Source: TCS55 sp964343505 (GTDB lineage Bacteria; Fidelibacterota; Marinisomatia; Marinisomatales; TCS55). Taken from it: a stretch of 31,750 nt of DNA. The stretch covers positions 1 through 31,750 of the forward strand of contig CAYFJU010000031.1 in assembly GCA_964343505.1 (NCBI GenBank), written 5' to 3'. A model generated the notes under the pieces. That model worked only from the letters and a program-made list of their open reading frames with translations, was not told the origin of the DNA and did not search any database. Within the stretch, counting starts at the first letter, position 1, and each line of letters begins with the position of its first letter. Positions 8,297-16,832 of the stretch are shown in pieces. The translations under genes and the position numbers were made by a program.

Positions 8297-9559
8297 ATGT
8301 ATGGATCCGCCACACTTGTTATAAATGAAAAAGTGAAATCAATGTGGGAAAAGGGTGAAAATATTTACCATCTCGGATTTGGTGAATCCCGCTTTCCTGT
8401 CCACCCCTTAATGGTTAAAGCGTTAGCGGATAATGCGAGTCAACACAGTTATGTTTCTCTGCAGGGAATTCCGAAATTACGCCAACAGGTGTCAAATTTT
8501 TATAATCGTCATTTCCAATTGAACTCAAATGAAAGTCAGGTTATTGCCGGGGTTGGCAGCAAATCCCTCCTGTATGCCGTAATGCATTCTCTCCCTGGTG
8601 ACGTGGTCCTACCTGTGCCGGCATGGGTATCCTACAAAGATCAGGCGGAGCTGAACGGCCGGCGGGTGATCACCTTTGATTTAGATCGTGCCAATGGATT
8701 CCAGGTGCCCATCAATGCTTTGGCTAAAGCCCGACGGCTCGCGAAACGGGGGCCTTGCATATTAGTGCTGACCAACCCGAACAATCCAACCGGCACAATT
8801 TTATCATCTGAAAATATGGAAGCGGTAACCCAATACTGCCGTGAAAATCAAATTTATATTTTAAGTGATGAAATATACAGTCTGTTGACGCATGACGGAT
8901 TTCAACATACAACGCCAGCCTCGTTTTATCCTGAGGGGACTATTGTTTTGGGCGGATTGAGTAAAATTTTGTCCCTGGGTGGTTGGCGAATTGGCGTTGC
9001 CATTGTGCCCAAGGGACCATTGGGGGAAACCGTTATTGATGGATTTCGTCATATCGCCGGGTCAATCTGGTCCTGTGTGCCGGCACCGATGCAGTATGCC
9101 GCCTTGACGGCCTATGAGGGGAATTCTGAGATTGAAAATTTTATCTTTGATTGCAGGGCCATGCACCAAATTCGAACCAGATATTTATATGATCAAATGA
9201 GTACTATGGGAATCCCCTGCCCAGCGCCTCAAGGAGCATTTTACATGTATCCCAACTTTAAACCGTGGGAGGAATCCTTGAAATCAAAAGGTATCTACTC
9301 CGACCGCGGTTTAGGCATACATTTATTGGAAAATTATGGAATTGCCACTTTGGCCGGGTCAGAATTCATGGATGACCCCCAACAGTATGCCGTTCGTTTG
9401 GCTACCAGTTATATTGATGCTGAGAATGATAAGGCGGCCAATGCTATCGTTAACGCGTACCAAGCTAATCAGAATCCAATTTCATTTATCCAAGATCATC
9501 ATCCGCGCCTCCAGGCCATGATCCAACGCTTGGGTGATTTCATTTCTTCCCTTAACTAA
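8297..9559 (+). CDS. PLP-dependent aminotransferase, class I/II (fold type I)
   Basis: A 420-residue fold-type-I aminotransferase. It shows GFGESRFPVHP near the N-terminus, an NPNNPTG motif that binds the substrate carboxylate and ring region, SDEIYS with the pyridine-binding Asp, and SKILSLGGWRIG with the Schiff-base Lys at residue 223. The C-terminal small domain includes GAFYMYPNF. The motifs resemble the aspartate/aromatic aminotransferase subgroup, but substrate specificity is not decidable. The protein is somewhat longer than the usual 390-400 residues because of a C-terminal extension (NQNPISFIQDHHPRLQAMIQ). The gene is 3 nt downstream of the LysR gene and probably in one transcript with it. 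It converges with the oxidoreductase gene. Confidence 0.9.
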   Translation: MYGSATLVINEKVKSMWEKGENIYHLGFGESRFPVHPLMVKALADNASQHSYVSLQGIPKLRQQVSNFYNRHFQLNSNESQVIAGVGSKSLLYAVMHSLPGDVVLPVPAWVSYKDQAELNGRRVITFDLDRANGFQVPINALAKARRLAKRGPCILVLTNPNNPTGTILSSENMEAVTQYCRENQIYILSDEIYSLLTHDGFQHTTPASFYPEGTIVLGGLSKILSLGGWRIGVAIVPKGPLGETVIDGFRHIAGSIWSCVPAPMQYAALTAYEGNSEIENFIFDCRAMHQIRTRYLYDQMSTMGIPCPAPQGAFYMYPNFKPWEESLKSKGIYSDRGLGIHLLENYGIATLAGSEFMDDPQQYAVRLATSYIDAENDKAANAIVNAYQANQNPISFIQDHHPRLQAMIQRLGDFISSLN

Positions 9560-9570
9560 TAGGATTTTAG

Positions 9571-9735
9571 TTAAACGCGTTCATACTTAGCGGCCAGTTC
9601 TTTATAGCGGGCCATTTGCTCAAAGGCCAACTCTTTTGATTCCGATGGTTTAAATGATTTGCAATCAAAGCCCAATGTTTCTTTCATAATGTCATAAGCA
9701 TAATCTGTAAACACAACTGTTCCATCATCCTGAAT
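9571..9735 (-). pseudogene. separated C-terminal tail of the saccharopine-dehydrogenase-like protein
   Basis: After the TAG that ends the oxidoreductase ORF (9736-9738), the same frame stays open for 54 codons. It reads IQDDGTVVFTDYAYDIMKET, then a Lys/Glu-rich amphipathic stretch (ELAFEQMARYKELAAKYERV), and ends at TAA 9571-9573. It looks like a genuine protein C-terminus that continues naturally from LDSIE. No start codon with a ribosome site precedes it, so it is probably untranslated unless the TAG is read through or is a sequence error. Confidence 0.7.
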
Positions 9736-10692
9736 CTACTCGATGGAATCGAGCTTCCCCGATGCTTCGTTCATCTTTATGGCTTCCTCCAGGGAAATCT
9801 CCGGAGGTAAGACAACTTCGGCTCCTTTCGCATTTAGTCGCACAGGGTAGCCACCCGGTAGACCGTTAGGTCCCGGCGAATGTGTTCGCAATCCTTGGTC
9901 AAAAACCAAAGCTTTCAGGTTCTTTAGAGTTGATGAAGCAGAAACAGTGGTAAACCCTATCCCCGGGGGATAAAGATTTACCGAATCAAACATGACCTTA
10001 TCTGTATCAAAGTCTAAAGTCACATCCTGGCCATCAACGAGAATTTTTAGAAAATAAGGTGCACCGGGTCTATAGCCAGCCTCCCTTGGGTACACCCAAT
10101 GTTGATGATGACAAACTAAATAAATATCAATCCTGTCTTTGGGTACTCCTGCATTCCGGGAAACATAGGTTAAAATAGCCGGCGCGATCAAATCAACGTT
10201 TCCGATGCCAATGGTGGGCGCTAGTCCAATCTTCCCCATAACCGGGTTTGTCAGACAGGACAATGAAGTGTTGATGTAAAAAGGCGATTTTCCCGAGTTT
10301 TTAATAGCTTGTGCTAAATTCATCCCCAAGGTTAATTGACACGGCAGCCATGCACCTAGCCCTGCAGAACTGATCTTTGCATAAAGGTCTTCCGGAAGGT
10401 TGCGAATCAGGTGCCATGTATGCAGAACAGTACAATTGATCACAGCAACGGGCTGTTCTTTTTGAATAAGTTCAGTTGTTTTTTCTAAATCCAAAAGGTC
10501 AACTTTCAGGGGACGGAATTTTGGGTATTTTCCATGATGAGCAGCGCCGAACTCCGCATTATTACAGGCCCAACGCGCCCTTTTTTCATCAATGTCGCCG
10601 ATTATCCATTCTAGCCCAGAATCCTCACGGGCAGCAAATTCCAACAAATGTTTTCCCACATCACCGACACCGACTAACAATACCTTATCCAT
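9736..10692 (-). CDS. saccharopine-dehydrogenase-like NAD(P)-binding oxidoreductase, C-terminally truncated
   Basis: A 318-residue protein with a Rossmann dinucleotide-binding start (VLLVGVGDVGKHLLEF) and an acidic residue after the second strand (IIGDIDE), as in the saccharopine-dehydrogenase-like superfamily. The middle contains NTSLSCLTNPVMGKIGLAPT and CHHQHWVYP, which I cannot tie to a specific reaction, so a true lysine-pathway role is not implied. The start is well supported by GAGGAG 6-11 nt upstream of the ATG. The frame ends in TAG but continues in frame for 54 more codons (9571-9735) with protein-like sequence; intact, it would be 372-373 residues. Whether the shortened product still works is unknown. 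It converges on the aminotransferase gene. Confidence 0.75.
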   Translation of the reverse strand: MDKVLLVGVGDVGKHLLEFAAREDSGLEWIIGDIDEKRARWACNNAEFGAAHHGKYPKFRPLKVDLLDLEKTTELIQKEQPVAVINCTVLHTWHLIRNLPEDLYAKISSAGLGAWLPCQLTLGMNLAQAIKNSGKSPFYINTSLSCLTNPVMGKIGLAPTIGIGNVDLIAPAILTYVSRNAGVPKDRIDIYLVCHHQHWVYPREAGYRPGAPYFLKILVDGQDVTLDFDTDKVMFDSVNLYPPGIGFTTVSASSTLKNLKALVFDQGLRTHSPGPNGLPGGYPVRLNAKGAEVVLPPEISLEEAIKMNEASGKLDSIE

Positions 10693-10866
10693 TTATTTCT
10701 CCTCATTGTATAATTGGACGATTATGTTATGTAAATAATACTTTCGAATTGGGTGCAATTTATTGAACAACTAAATTTGGTTTAAATCATTTTCGTATTC
10801 AAAATGCGCTAATTATTGTTCTAACTTTCCGGGCATTTTTTAAAACCCATCTTAAACGTATCTTTC

Positions 10867-12573
10867 ATGAAATCACGACCTTTTCTGATCAGCATTTTTA
10901 TTTTTCTGGCAGCATTTGCCTATTCGTCTCATCCCCTACCGGTCTATGGAAAAAACGGGATGGTTGTTTCCACCAGTCGCCAGGCATCTGAGGTTGGAAT
11001 TGAAATATTAAAAAAAGGCGGTAACGCTGTTGACGCTGCGGCAGCGGTAGGGTTTGCCCTGGCAGTGACATCCTCTTCGAATGGTAATATCGGCGGCGGC
11101 GGATTCATGGTGGCCCGCTTTGCCGATGGAAAAACATTCACCCTGGATTATCGGGAAATGGCACCGTCAAAGGCACACCGGGACATGTTTTTGGATGAGA
11201 ACGGCGATCCCATTAAAGGGGCCTCCTTAAGCACCCACTTGGCTTCCGGCGTGCCCGGTTCTGTTGATGGTTTGCTCAAGGCTTGGCGCGATCACGGATC
11301 GGGAAATATTTCTTTAAAACAATTATTAGCACCGGCGATCAAATTAGCGGATAAAGGATTTGAACTATCATATTATGAAGCAGATCGTTTTAATCGTAAT
11401 AAAGATCGCTTGAGCATACATCCTGAAACTAAAAAGAATTTTACCCGGGATGACCGCCCTTGGGAACCGGGCGATCTTTTTGTTCAGAAAGACCTGGCGA
11501 AAACACTCAAACGTATCACCAGAAAAGGCCGGAATGGCTTTTATAAAGGAAAAACAGCCGATTTAATTGTGGCTGAAATGGAGCGCGGGGGCGGCTGGAT
11601 TACCCATGACGACTTGGCTAATTACGAATCAAAATACCGCGATCCAATCAAAGGGTCGTTTGAAGGGTATGATATTATATCGATGGGGCCTCCTAGTTCC
11701 GGCGGTATTTTACTCATCCAAATGCTTAATATGGTAAATGAAGTCCAAAACCGCTCGTCTGAATTCCCCATAGACTTAAGTTATAATTCTTCCGATTATA
11801 TTCATGCCATTACAGAAATTGAAAGACGGGCCTACGCCGACCGATCAGAGCATTTAGGTGATATTGATTTTTGGGATGTGCCGATTGACATGCTGCTGTC
11901 AAAATCATATGCGAAAGAACGGGCCGGCGTGATTGACTTTTCGAAAGCGACCCCTTCTAATGAAGTGAAGCATGGAAATGATCCAATAAAAGAAAGTGAA
12001 GAAACAACCCATTACTCCGTTGTCGATAAGGATGGCAATGCTGTTTCAGTGACCACTACCATCAACTGGGGTTACGGGAATGGTGTTACCGTAACGGGCG
12101 CAGGTTTTCTGCTGAATAATGAAATGGATGACTTTTCTATTAAGCCCGGCGTGCCCAATGTGTTTGGATTAGTCGGTAATGAAGCAAATGCGGTTGAGCC
12201 AAAGAAACGCCCTTTAAGTTCCATGACACCCACCATTGTCCTGAAAGATGAAAAACCCTATTTAGTTTTGGGCTCCCCCGGTGGTTCGACAATCATTACA
12301 ACAGTCCTGCAAAATGTTTTAAATGTGACCCTCCATGGCATGGATATTAAAGAAGCGGTCGCTTCCCCGAGATTCCATTCCCAGTGGTTGCCCGACATGG
12401 TTTTTTACGAAAAGTACGGTTTATCTAATGATGTGGTTGACAACCTGAGATCCCGTGGTCATGATATGAAACTTCGCGGTGATATTGGTGAAGCGAATGG
12501 TATTATGATTAATGAAAAGGGCTATTGGGGCGGTGCTGATTCCCGGGGCGAAAATACGGCTATAGGTTATTAA
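10867..12573 (+). CDS. ggt: gamma-glutamyltransferase, periplasmic
   Basis: A 568-residue gamma-glutamyltranspeptidase that hydrolyses or transfers the gamma-glutamyl group of glutathione and related peptides. A signal peptide covers about 1-20 (FLISIFIFLAAFAYSSH), placing it in the periplasm. NGMVVS and GGNAVDAAAAVGFAL are the usual large-subunit N-terminal motifs. Autocleavage is expected before Thr380 in EETTHYSVVDKDGNAVSVT, giving an about 379-residue large and 189-residue small subunit, matching family proportions. Substrate-site motifs GFLLNNEMDDFS, KRPLSSMTPTIV and GSPGGS are all present, so the enzyme looks intact. No Shine-Dalgarno is visible. It ends 2 nt from the convergent phosphorylase gene without an evident terminator. 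A role in releasing Glu or Cys-Gly from external peptides fits the neighbouring genes. Confidence 0.95.
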   Translation: MKSRPFLISIFIFLAAFAYSSHPLPVYGKNGMVVSTSRQASEVGIEILKKGGNAVDAAAAVGFALAVTSSSNGNIGGGGFMVARFADGKTFTLDYREMAPSKAHRDMFLDENGDPIKGASLSTHLASGVPGSVDGLLKAWRDHGSGNISLKQLLAPAIKLADKGFELSYYEADRFNRNKDRLSIHPETKKNFTRDDRPWEPGDLFVQKDLAKTLKRITRKGRNGFYKGKTADLIVAEMERGGGWITHDDLANYESKYRDPIKGSFEGYDIISMGPPSSGGILLIQMLNMVNEVQNRSSEFPIDLSYNSSDYIHAITEIERRAYADRSEHLGDIDFWDVPIDMLLSKSYAKERAGVIDFSKATPSNEVKHGNDPIKESEETTHYSVVDKDGNAVSVTTTINWGYGNGVTVTGAGFLLNNEMDDFSIKPGVPNVFGLVGNEANAVEPKKRPLSSMTPTIVLKDEKPYLVLGSPGGSTIITTVLQNVLNVTLHGMDIKEAVASPRFHSQWLPDMVFYEKYGLSNDVVDNLRSRGHDMKLRGDIGEANGIMINEKGYWGGADSRGENTAIGY

Positions 12574-12575
12574 TC

Positions 12576-13370
12576 TTACGAATTCAACTTAGATATAATC
12601 GCCTTTAGCAGGCCGGCGAATCTCTGCCCGGTCTGTTTTGCGGTTTCCATCACCTCGTCATGGGTTAAGGTGTGGGGTGAAATGCCAGCAGCATAGTTGG
12701 TCAGACATGAAATTGTTAATATGTTCATACCGAGTTCACCTGCCGCGATAATTTCAGGTACCGTACTCATGCCAACGGCATCGCCCCCCATCCTTTGCAT
12801 ATCTTCAATTTCAGCCGGGGTCTCGTAAGCAGGTCCCAGTGTCCAGCAGTAATTCCCGACTGCCAATTCAAATCCGAGGTCTTTTGCAGAAGTTTGGGCT
12901 AAATCAATAAGCCCCTCATCATGGTAAGGGCGCCCTATGAATAATTTAGGATCACCGGCGCTATGGCGATAGGTACAATCCATATGACCTGTAATAGCCA
13001 TGAGTGTCCCCGGTGGACAATTTTTTCTCATTGAACCGGAAGAATTTGTAATGATTAAATGATCCACACCCAACTTTGAAAATAGTTGAATCGGGATGGT
13101 GATTGTATCAAAGTCATATCCTTCGTAATAATGGAAGCGCCCTTTGGCGGCGATGAGTTCTACCCCGTTTAGGCGCCCCATCACCAGTTCACCGGAATGG
13201 CCTTCTACCGTGGATTTGGGGTATCCCGGGATTTCTTCATAAGGGATGATTGATTGATCTTCTAACCCATCGGCAAAACCTCCCAATCCCGAGCCCAACA
13301 CTACTGCGATACGCCCGGAAAATCGGGTTTCATCCAGCACGTGTTCAGCCATGAGATCAATATTGATCAA
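12576..13370 (-). CDS. punA: purine-nucleoside phosphorylase (trimeric PNP/MTAP family)
   Basis: A 264-residue phosphorylase for purine salvage, cleaving inosine or guanosine with phosphate. It has VVLGSGLGGFAD (phosphate loop), IPGYPKSTVEGHSGELVMG, GRFHYYEGY, ITNSSGSM, GPAYETPAEI and GGDAVGMSTVPE, then a SCLTNYAAGI segment. These are the signatures of the trimeric PNP branch, not the hexameric DeoD branch. An Asn residue is expected to recognise 6-oxopurines, and TNYAAG supplies it. The start codon overlaps the stop of rlmN by 4 nt (TTGATC region at 13367-13370), indicating translational coupling. The unrelated function of the partner suggests simple genome compaction. Nucleoside specificity is inferred only. 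Confidence 0.9.
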   Translation of the reverse strand: MINIDLMAEHVLDETRFSGRIAVVLGSGLGGFADGLEDQSIIPYEEIPGYPKSTVEGHSGELVMGRLNGVELIAAKGRFHYYEGYDFDTITIPIQLFSKLGVDHLIITNSSGSMRKNCPPGTLMAITGHMDCTYRHSAGDPKLFIGRPYHDEGLIDLAQTSAKDLGFELAVGNYCWTLGPAYETPAEIEDMQRMGGDAVGMSTVPEIIAAGELGMNILTISCLTNYAAGISPHTLTHDEVMETAKQTGQRFAGLLKAIISKLNS

Positions 13371-14407
13371 GCCACCTCCTTAACAGCCAACTGACCGCAG
13401 CCCGCATCAATGCCGGTCCCCTTACTCCAACGAACGGTAACTGTAAAGGGCGCATCTTTGAGCGATTTTAAAAATGAGTGAATCACGCTTTCTTCCGGGC
13501 GGCTATACTCGCCGCCAATTTCATTATAGGGAATCACATTCACTTTACACGGCAGGGATTGTAATAATTCGATTAACCGCTTCCCATCCTCTGATGAATC
13601 ATTCACCTCTTTGAGGAGCACATATTCAAATGTGATAAACCGCCGTGTCTTTTGATAATAATACCGCGCAGATTCAACCAATGATGCCAATGAATGGGTT
13701 TTAGTAATGGGCATGATTTTAGTACGGCTTTTTTCGTCGGATGCATTCAAGCTGATGGCCAGTTTGAACTGGTGATTCTCATCGGCTATTTGACGAATTT
13801 TAGGCACAACGCCCACAGTGGAAATTGTTATTCGCCGTGCCCCAAACCCCATTTTTTGATTCAATATTTTTGCTGCTTCAATTACGCGGCTATAATTTAA
13901 GAAGGGTTCACCCATTCCCATAAAAACCACATTGGTTAGGCGCGTTTTTGAAATCCGTTGAAGATGAATCACTTGATCCACAATTTCCCCGGCGCTGAGG
14001 TTTTGAATGAATCCCATAGAAGCCGTGGCGCAGAATTTACAATCCACGGCACAACCCACCTGGCTGGATATACATACGGTTGTGCGGTCTTTATCGTGCA
14101 TGAGAACCGATTCGACCCGGTGACCACTTTGCAATTTGAACAAGAATTTTCGAGTCCGTTTTGGGTCAGAACCGGTAATATGAATAATATCCAATGAATG
14201 AAGTGGAATCGTTTCAGCCAGTTTATTCCGCAACGATTGGGGCAGGTTATCCATTTCATCCCAGGAATCCACGCAATGCTTATAAACCCAATTTTGGATT
14301 TGTTGTGCGCGGAATGGGGATTCTCCCATTTCAAGTAAAATGGAACTAACTTCAGCGGCACCCAGTTCTAAATACGATTTTTGTGTGGCGTTTTTTGACC
14401 CAGACAT
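13367..14407 (-). CDS. rlmN: dual-specificity 23S rRNA A2503 / tRNA A37 methyltransferase RlmN
   Basis: A 346-residue radical-SAM methylase that makes 2-methyladenosine in 23S rRNA and some tRNAs. The cluster motif CAVDCKFC supplies Cys119, Cys123 and Cys126. MGMGEPFLNY is the SAM-binding GEP region. Cys337 in GIDAGCGQL is the conserved C-terminal Cys that resolves the protein-RNA intermediate. The N-terminal accessory domain (FRAQQIQNWVYK) is intact and length matches the family. VGCA at residue 117-120 lacks any sign of the Cfr variant, so resistance is not implied. The gene overlaps punA downstream and is divergent from moxR, with a 118-nt gap between them. Confidence 0.95.
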   Translation of the reverse strand: MSGSKNATQKSYLELGAAEVSSILLEMGESPFRAQQIQNWVYKHCVDSWDEMDNLPQSLRNKLAETIPLHSLDIIHITGSDPKRTRKFLFKLQSGHRVESVLMHDKDRTTVCISSQVGCAVDCKFCATASMGFIQNLSAGEIVDQVIHLQRISKTRLTNVVFMGMGEPFLNYSRVIEAAKILNQKMGFGARRITISTVGVVPKIRQIADENHQFKLAISLNASDEKSRTKIMPITKTHSLASLVESARYYYQKTRRFITFEYVLLKEVNDSSEDGKRLIELLQSLPCKVNVIPYNEIGGEYSRPEESVIHSFLKSLKDAPFTVTVRWSKGTGIDAGCGQLAVKEVA

Positions 14408-14525
14408 GGATGAGAATTTCTATCCTTTGCGATGGTCTCACAAGACATTCTCATTGTTTCATGGTAAAGCGAACTGTAAGTTTTCGCCCCATTTTATTTC
14501 ACCAAATATTTAGACAAGGATTCTG

Positions 14526-15503
14526 ATGGAAAACCAGACCGATTTACAATTATTAGAAAAATTAGCCGATGTGAAAAAACGATTCTTCAGTGAGATCGGC
14601 AAATCCATCATCGGACAACAGGATGTATTGGATCATATCCTGATCGCGCTCTTGTGTAAAGGGCATACGCTCATTGTGGGTGTCCCAGGATTGGCCAAAA
14701 CACTCATGATCAAATCCATGGCGGATTTATTGGACCTTACATTCAGCCGTATCCAGTTTACCCCCGATCTCATGCCTAGCGATATTACCGGCACGGAGGT
14801 GATTGAAGAAGATCAATCTTCCGGGAAACGGGCCTTTCGATTTTTCAAAGGACCGGTATTTGGTAACATCATTCTGGCGGATGAAATCAACCGCACACCG
14901 CCAAAAACTCAGGCCGCTTTACTGGAAGCGATGCAGGAACATAAAGTAACGGCAGCCGGAAATACCTATGCCTTAGAGGAACCTTTTTTCGTCCTGGCAA
15001 CCCAGAATCCCATTGAACAGGAAGGCACTTATCCCCTCCCCGAAGCGCAATTGGACCGCTTTATGTTCAATATATTGATTGATTATCCCAGTCGCGAGGA
15101 GGAAGTATCCATCGTCCAGGCCACCACCACAGTAACCGACACCAGTTTAAATAAAGTCATTTCCCGGGAAGAAATTCTGGAATTCCAAGATTTGGTCCGA
15201 CGTGTTCCTGTGGCGGAAAATGTAATTGAATATGCTGTTGACCTGGTCAGTTCCACACGTCCCGGTGACGGCTCCCCTGAGTTCATAAATGAATGGATTG
15301 ACTGGGGCGCAGGGCCGCGGGCTTCACAGTATTTAATTTTGGGTGCCAAAACCAAAGCAGTGCTGGATGGCCGCCCGACAGCGGATATTGATGATGTGAA
15401 ATCCCTCGCTCTGCCCGTAATGCGCCACCGCGTCCTGCCAAACTTTAATGCGGAAGCGGAGGGGGTGAGTGTGGGTGATATTATTAATCGGTTAAAAAGT
15501 TAG
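14526..15503 (+). CDS. MoxR-family AAA+ ATPase
   Basis: A 325-residue AAA+ ATPase of the MoxR class. Walker A is GVPGLAKT (52-59), Walker B is IILADE (115-120) followed by INRTPPKTQAALLEAMQE, and sensor 1 is ATQNP in VLATQNPIEQEGTYPLPEAQ. The C-terminal lid includes GPRASQYLI. MoxR proteins act as chaperone-like ATPases with VWA or DUF58 partners, and a DUF58 gene follows here, as in many genomes. The usual close coupling of that pair is interrupted by a four-helix-bundle gene. The stop codon TAG (15501-15503) lies inside a GTTAGACG repeat unit that reappears inverted after the inserted gene. An AAGGA precedes the ATG by about 6 nt. Confidence 0.93.
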   Translation: MENQTDLQLLEKLADVKKRFFSEIGKSIIGQQDVLDHILIALLCKGHTLIVGVPGLAKTLMIKSMADLLDLTFSRIQFTPDLMPSDITGTEVIEEDQSSGKRAFRFFKGPVFGNIILADEINRTPPKTQAALLEAMQEHKVTAAGNTYALEEPFFVLATQNPIEQEGTYPLPEAQLDRFMFNILIDYPSREEEVSIVQATTTVTDTSLNKVISREEILEFQDLVRRVPVAENVIEYAVDLVSSTRPGDGSPEFINEWIDWGAGPRASQYLILGAKTKAVLDGRPTADIDDVKSLALPVMRHRVLPNFNAEAEGVSVGDIINRLKS

Positions 15504-15531
15504 ACGCTTTATGATAGACGTTAGATGTTTG
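15499..15531 (+). repeat. left flank repeat of the four-helix-bundle gene
   Basis: GTTAGACG (15499-15506) and TTAGATGTTTG (15521-15531) both have exact inverted copies on the other side of the four-helix-bundle gene (15910-15917 and 15920-15930). The motifs are variants of one unit, GTTAGA(C/T)G. The repeat provides the last codon and stop of moxR. Confidence 0.6.
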
Positions 15532-15544
15532 AAAGGAATAATAA

Positions 15545-15916
15545 ATGGCTTCTTTTAAGGAATTAGAGGTTTTCAAATTGTCGGTAAAATATGTTAAATC
15601 GATTTACCAAATAACTGCATCCTATCCAAAGGAAGAAAAATATGGCTTAGTCAGCCAAATGCGTGATGCAGCCATCAGTATTCCATCTAATATTGCAGAA
15701 GGCAGCGGAAGAAGAACGGCCAGAGATCGGAAGTATTTCATCGATATAGCGATTGCCTCACTATATGAAACACATTCCCAATTAATCGTTTCTGAAGCGC
15801 TCAATTATATTAAAAAAGAAAAGTTGGATTCGGCTGAACCCTTTATTGAAAAACTTAAAGCAAAATTAATTGCTTACCAAAATTCCATAAAAGACCGACC
15901 AAAGAAAAACGTCTAA
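15545..15916 (+). CDS. four-helix bundle protein (23S rRNA intervening-sequence protein family)
   Basis: A 123-residue protein of the four-helix-bundle / S23 family. FKELEVFKLSVKYVKSIYQI opens helix 1, then YPKEEKYGLVSQMRDAAISI and PSNIAEGSGRRT give the family core motif, followed by RKYFIDIAIASLYETHSQL and a final helix. Members were first found inside intervening sequences of 23S rRNA genes, but many are free-standing. Their function is unknown and they pentamerise in known structures. The AAGGAAT before the ATG gives it a good ribosome site. It sits between moxR and its usual DUF58 partner with inverted repeats on both sides, suggesting insertion. Its stop TAA lies in the right repeat. There is no rRNA in the window. 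Confidence 0.9.
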   Translation: MASFKELEVFKLSVKYVKSIYQITASYPKEEKYGLVSQMRDAAISIPSNIAEGSGRRTARDRKYFIDIAIASLYETHSQLIVSEALNYIKKEKLDSAEPFIEKLKAKLIAYQNSIKDRPKKNV

Positions 15917-15930
15917 CGCCAAACATCTAA
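15910..15930 (-). repeat. right flank repeat of the four-helix-bundle gene
   Basis: CGTCTAAC (15910-15917) and CAAACATCTAA (15920-15930) are inverted copies of the left-flank motifs at 15499-15506 and 15521-15531. The right flank holds the stop codon of the four-helix-bundle gene and ends 8 nt before the GTG start of the DUF58 gene. Confidence 0.6.
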
Positions 15931-15938
15931 CACCCAAC

Positions 15939-16832
15939 GTGATTGATAAAAGAAAATATCTCGACCCAAAAATGGTGGCCAAATTAGATAATATGGCCCT
16001 CCGCGCTCGGCTTGTGGTAGAAGGCTATCTCATCGGCCAGCATAAAAGTCCCTATCATGGTTTCAGTGTAGAATTTGCCGAGCATCGGGCTTACGGCCAC
16101 GGCGATGAAATCCGCCATATTGATTGGAAATTGTATGGAAAAACAGATCGCTACTATGTCAAACGGTTTGAAGAAGAAACAAATCTACGGTCTTACATTT
16201 TACTCGATACCAGTAAATCCATGACTTTTGCCAGTGGTTCCGTTTCAAAATTGGAATACGCCAGTTATTTATCCGCTGCCCTGACACATTTGATGCTTAA
16301 CCAAAGAGACGGGATGGGCTTGGTTTTCTTCGATGAAAAAATCCAAAAGTTTATTCCGCCCCGCGCGGCGCCATCCCATGCCAGTATCATTATGGCGGCC
16401 CTCGATAACATTCAATCCGGACATGATACCCAAATCCGTCCCACATTGGACCATATGGCCGAGCGTATCAAAAAACGGGGACTGGTTATTTTAATTTCGG
16501 ACTTGTTGGATGATCCGGAACAGGTATTAATGGGCCTGAATCATTTCAGGCATAATAAGCAGGAAATGATTGTTTTCCATTTGCTGGATCGCCAGGAACA
16601 CGATTTTCAATTCGGCAACCGCACCAAATTCCGTGATCTTGAAACAGGTGAAACGATTACTACCGAACCTTGGCATATTCGTTCTGCCTACCAGAATTTG
16701 ATTGAATCATTCCAACGAAAATACCGATTGGGATGCCGAAACCAGCGAATCGATTATGTGCCCTTATTCACGGATCACCCCCTGGATAAGGCCCTGAATG
16801 AATATTTAAATAAACGGCAAAGAACGAGATAA
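15939..16832 (+). CDS. DUF58 domain protein (VWA-like partner of MoxR)
   Basis: A 297-residue DUF58 protein. The family signature SPYHGFSVEFAEHRAYGHGD and EIRHIDWKLYGKTDRYYVK lies at about 37-76. The C-terminal half is VWA-like, with a MIDAS-type DTSKS at 90-94 and a later ISDLLDD. There is no membrane segment, so it is cytoplasmic or peripheral. With MoxR it probably forms an ATPase/VWA chaperone-like module. The GTG start (15939) is taken because family members begin exactly at this MIDKRKYLDPK segment. It lacks a Shine-Dalgarno, and the four-helix-bundle insertion ends 8 nt upstream, so the original ribosome site may have been displaced. A strong terminator follows. Confidence 0.9.
   Translation: MIDKRKYLDPKMVAKLDNMALRARLVVEGYLIGQHKSPYHGFSVEFAEHRAYGHGDEIRHIDWKLYGKTDRYYVKRFEEETNLRSYILLDTSKSMTFASGSVSKLEYASYLSAALTHLMLNQRDGMGLVFFDEKIQKFIPPRAAPSHASIIMAALDNIQSGHDTQIRPTLDHMAERIKKRGLVILISDLLDDPEQVLMGLNHFRHNKQEMIVFHLLDRQEHDFQFGNRTKFRDLETGETITTEPWHIRSAYQNLIESFQRKYRLGCRNQRIDYVPLFTDHPLDKALNEYLNKRQRTR

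Noticed and set aside
9571..10692. Reassignment of TAG or TAA to an amino acid as an explanation for the two broken genes
   Set aside because: Several intact genes here end correctly at TAG (moxR, the small exported protein) and most at TAA, so a changed genetic code is not supported.
10707..10735. TTTACA-17-TATACA promoter on the minus strand before the oxidoreductase gene
   Set aside because: The spacing is good, but the implied transcription start would fall inside the Shine-Dalgarno sequence, so it is unlikely to be the working promoter.
13367..14407. Cfr-type antibiotic-resistance methylase
   Set aside because: The length, the N-terminal accessory domain and the motifs fit RlmN, and nothing points to the Cfr subgroup.
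15545..15916. Evidence for a 23S rRNA intervening sequence
   Set aside because: The protein family is the same, but no rRNA sequence surrounds it. It is a free-standing copy.
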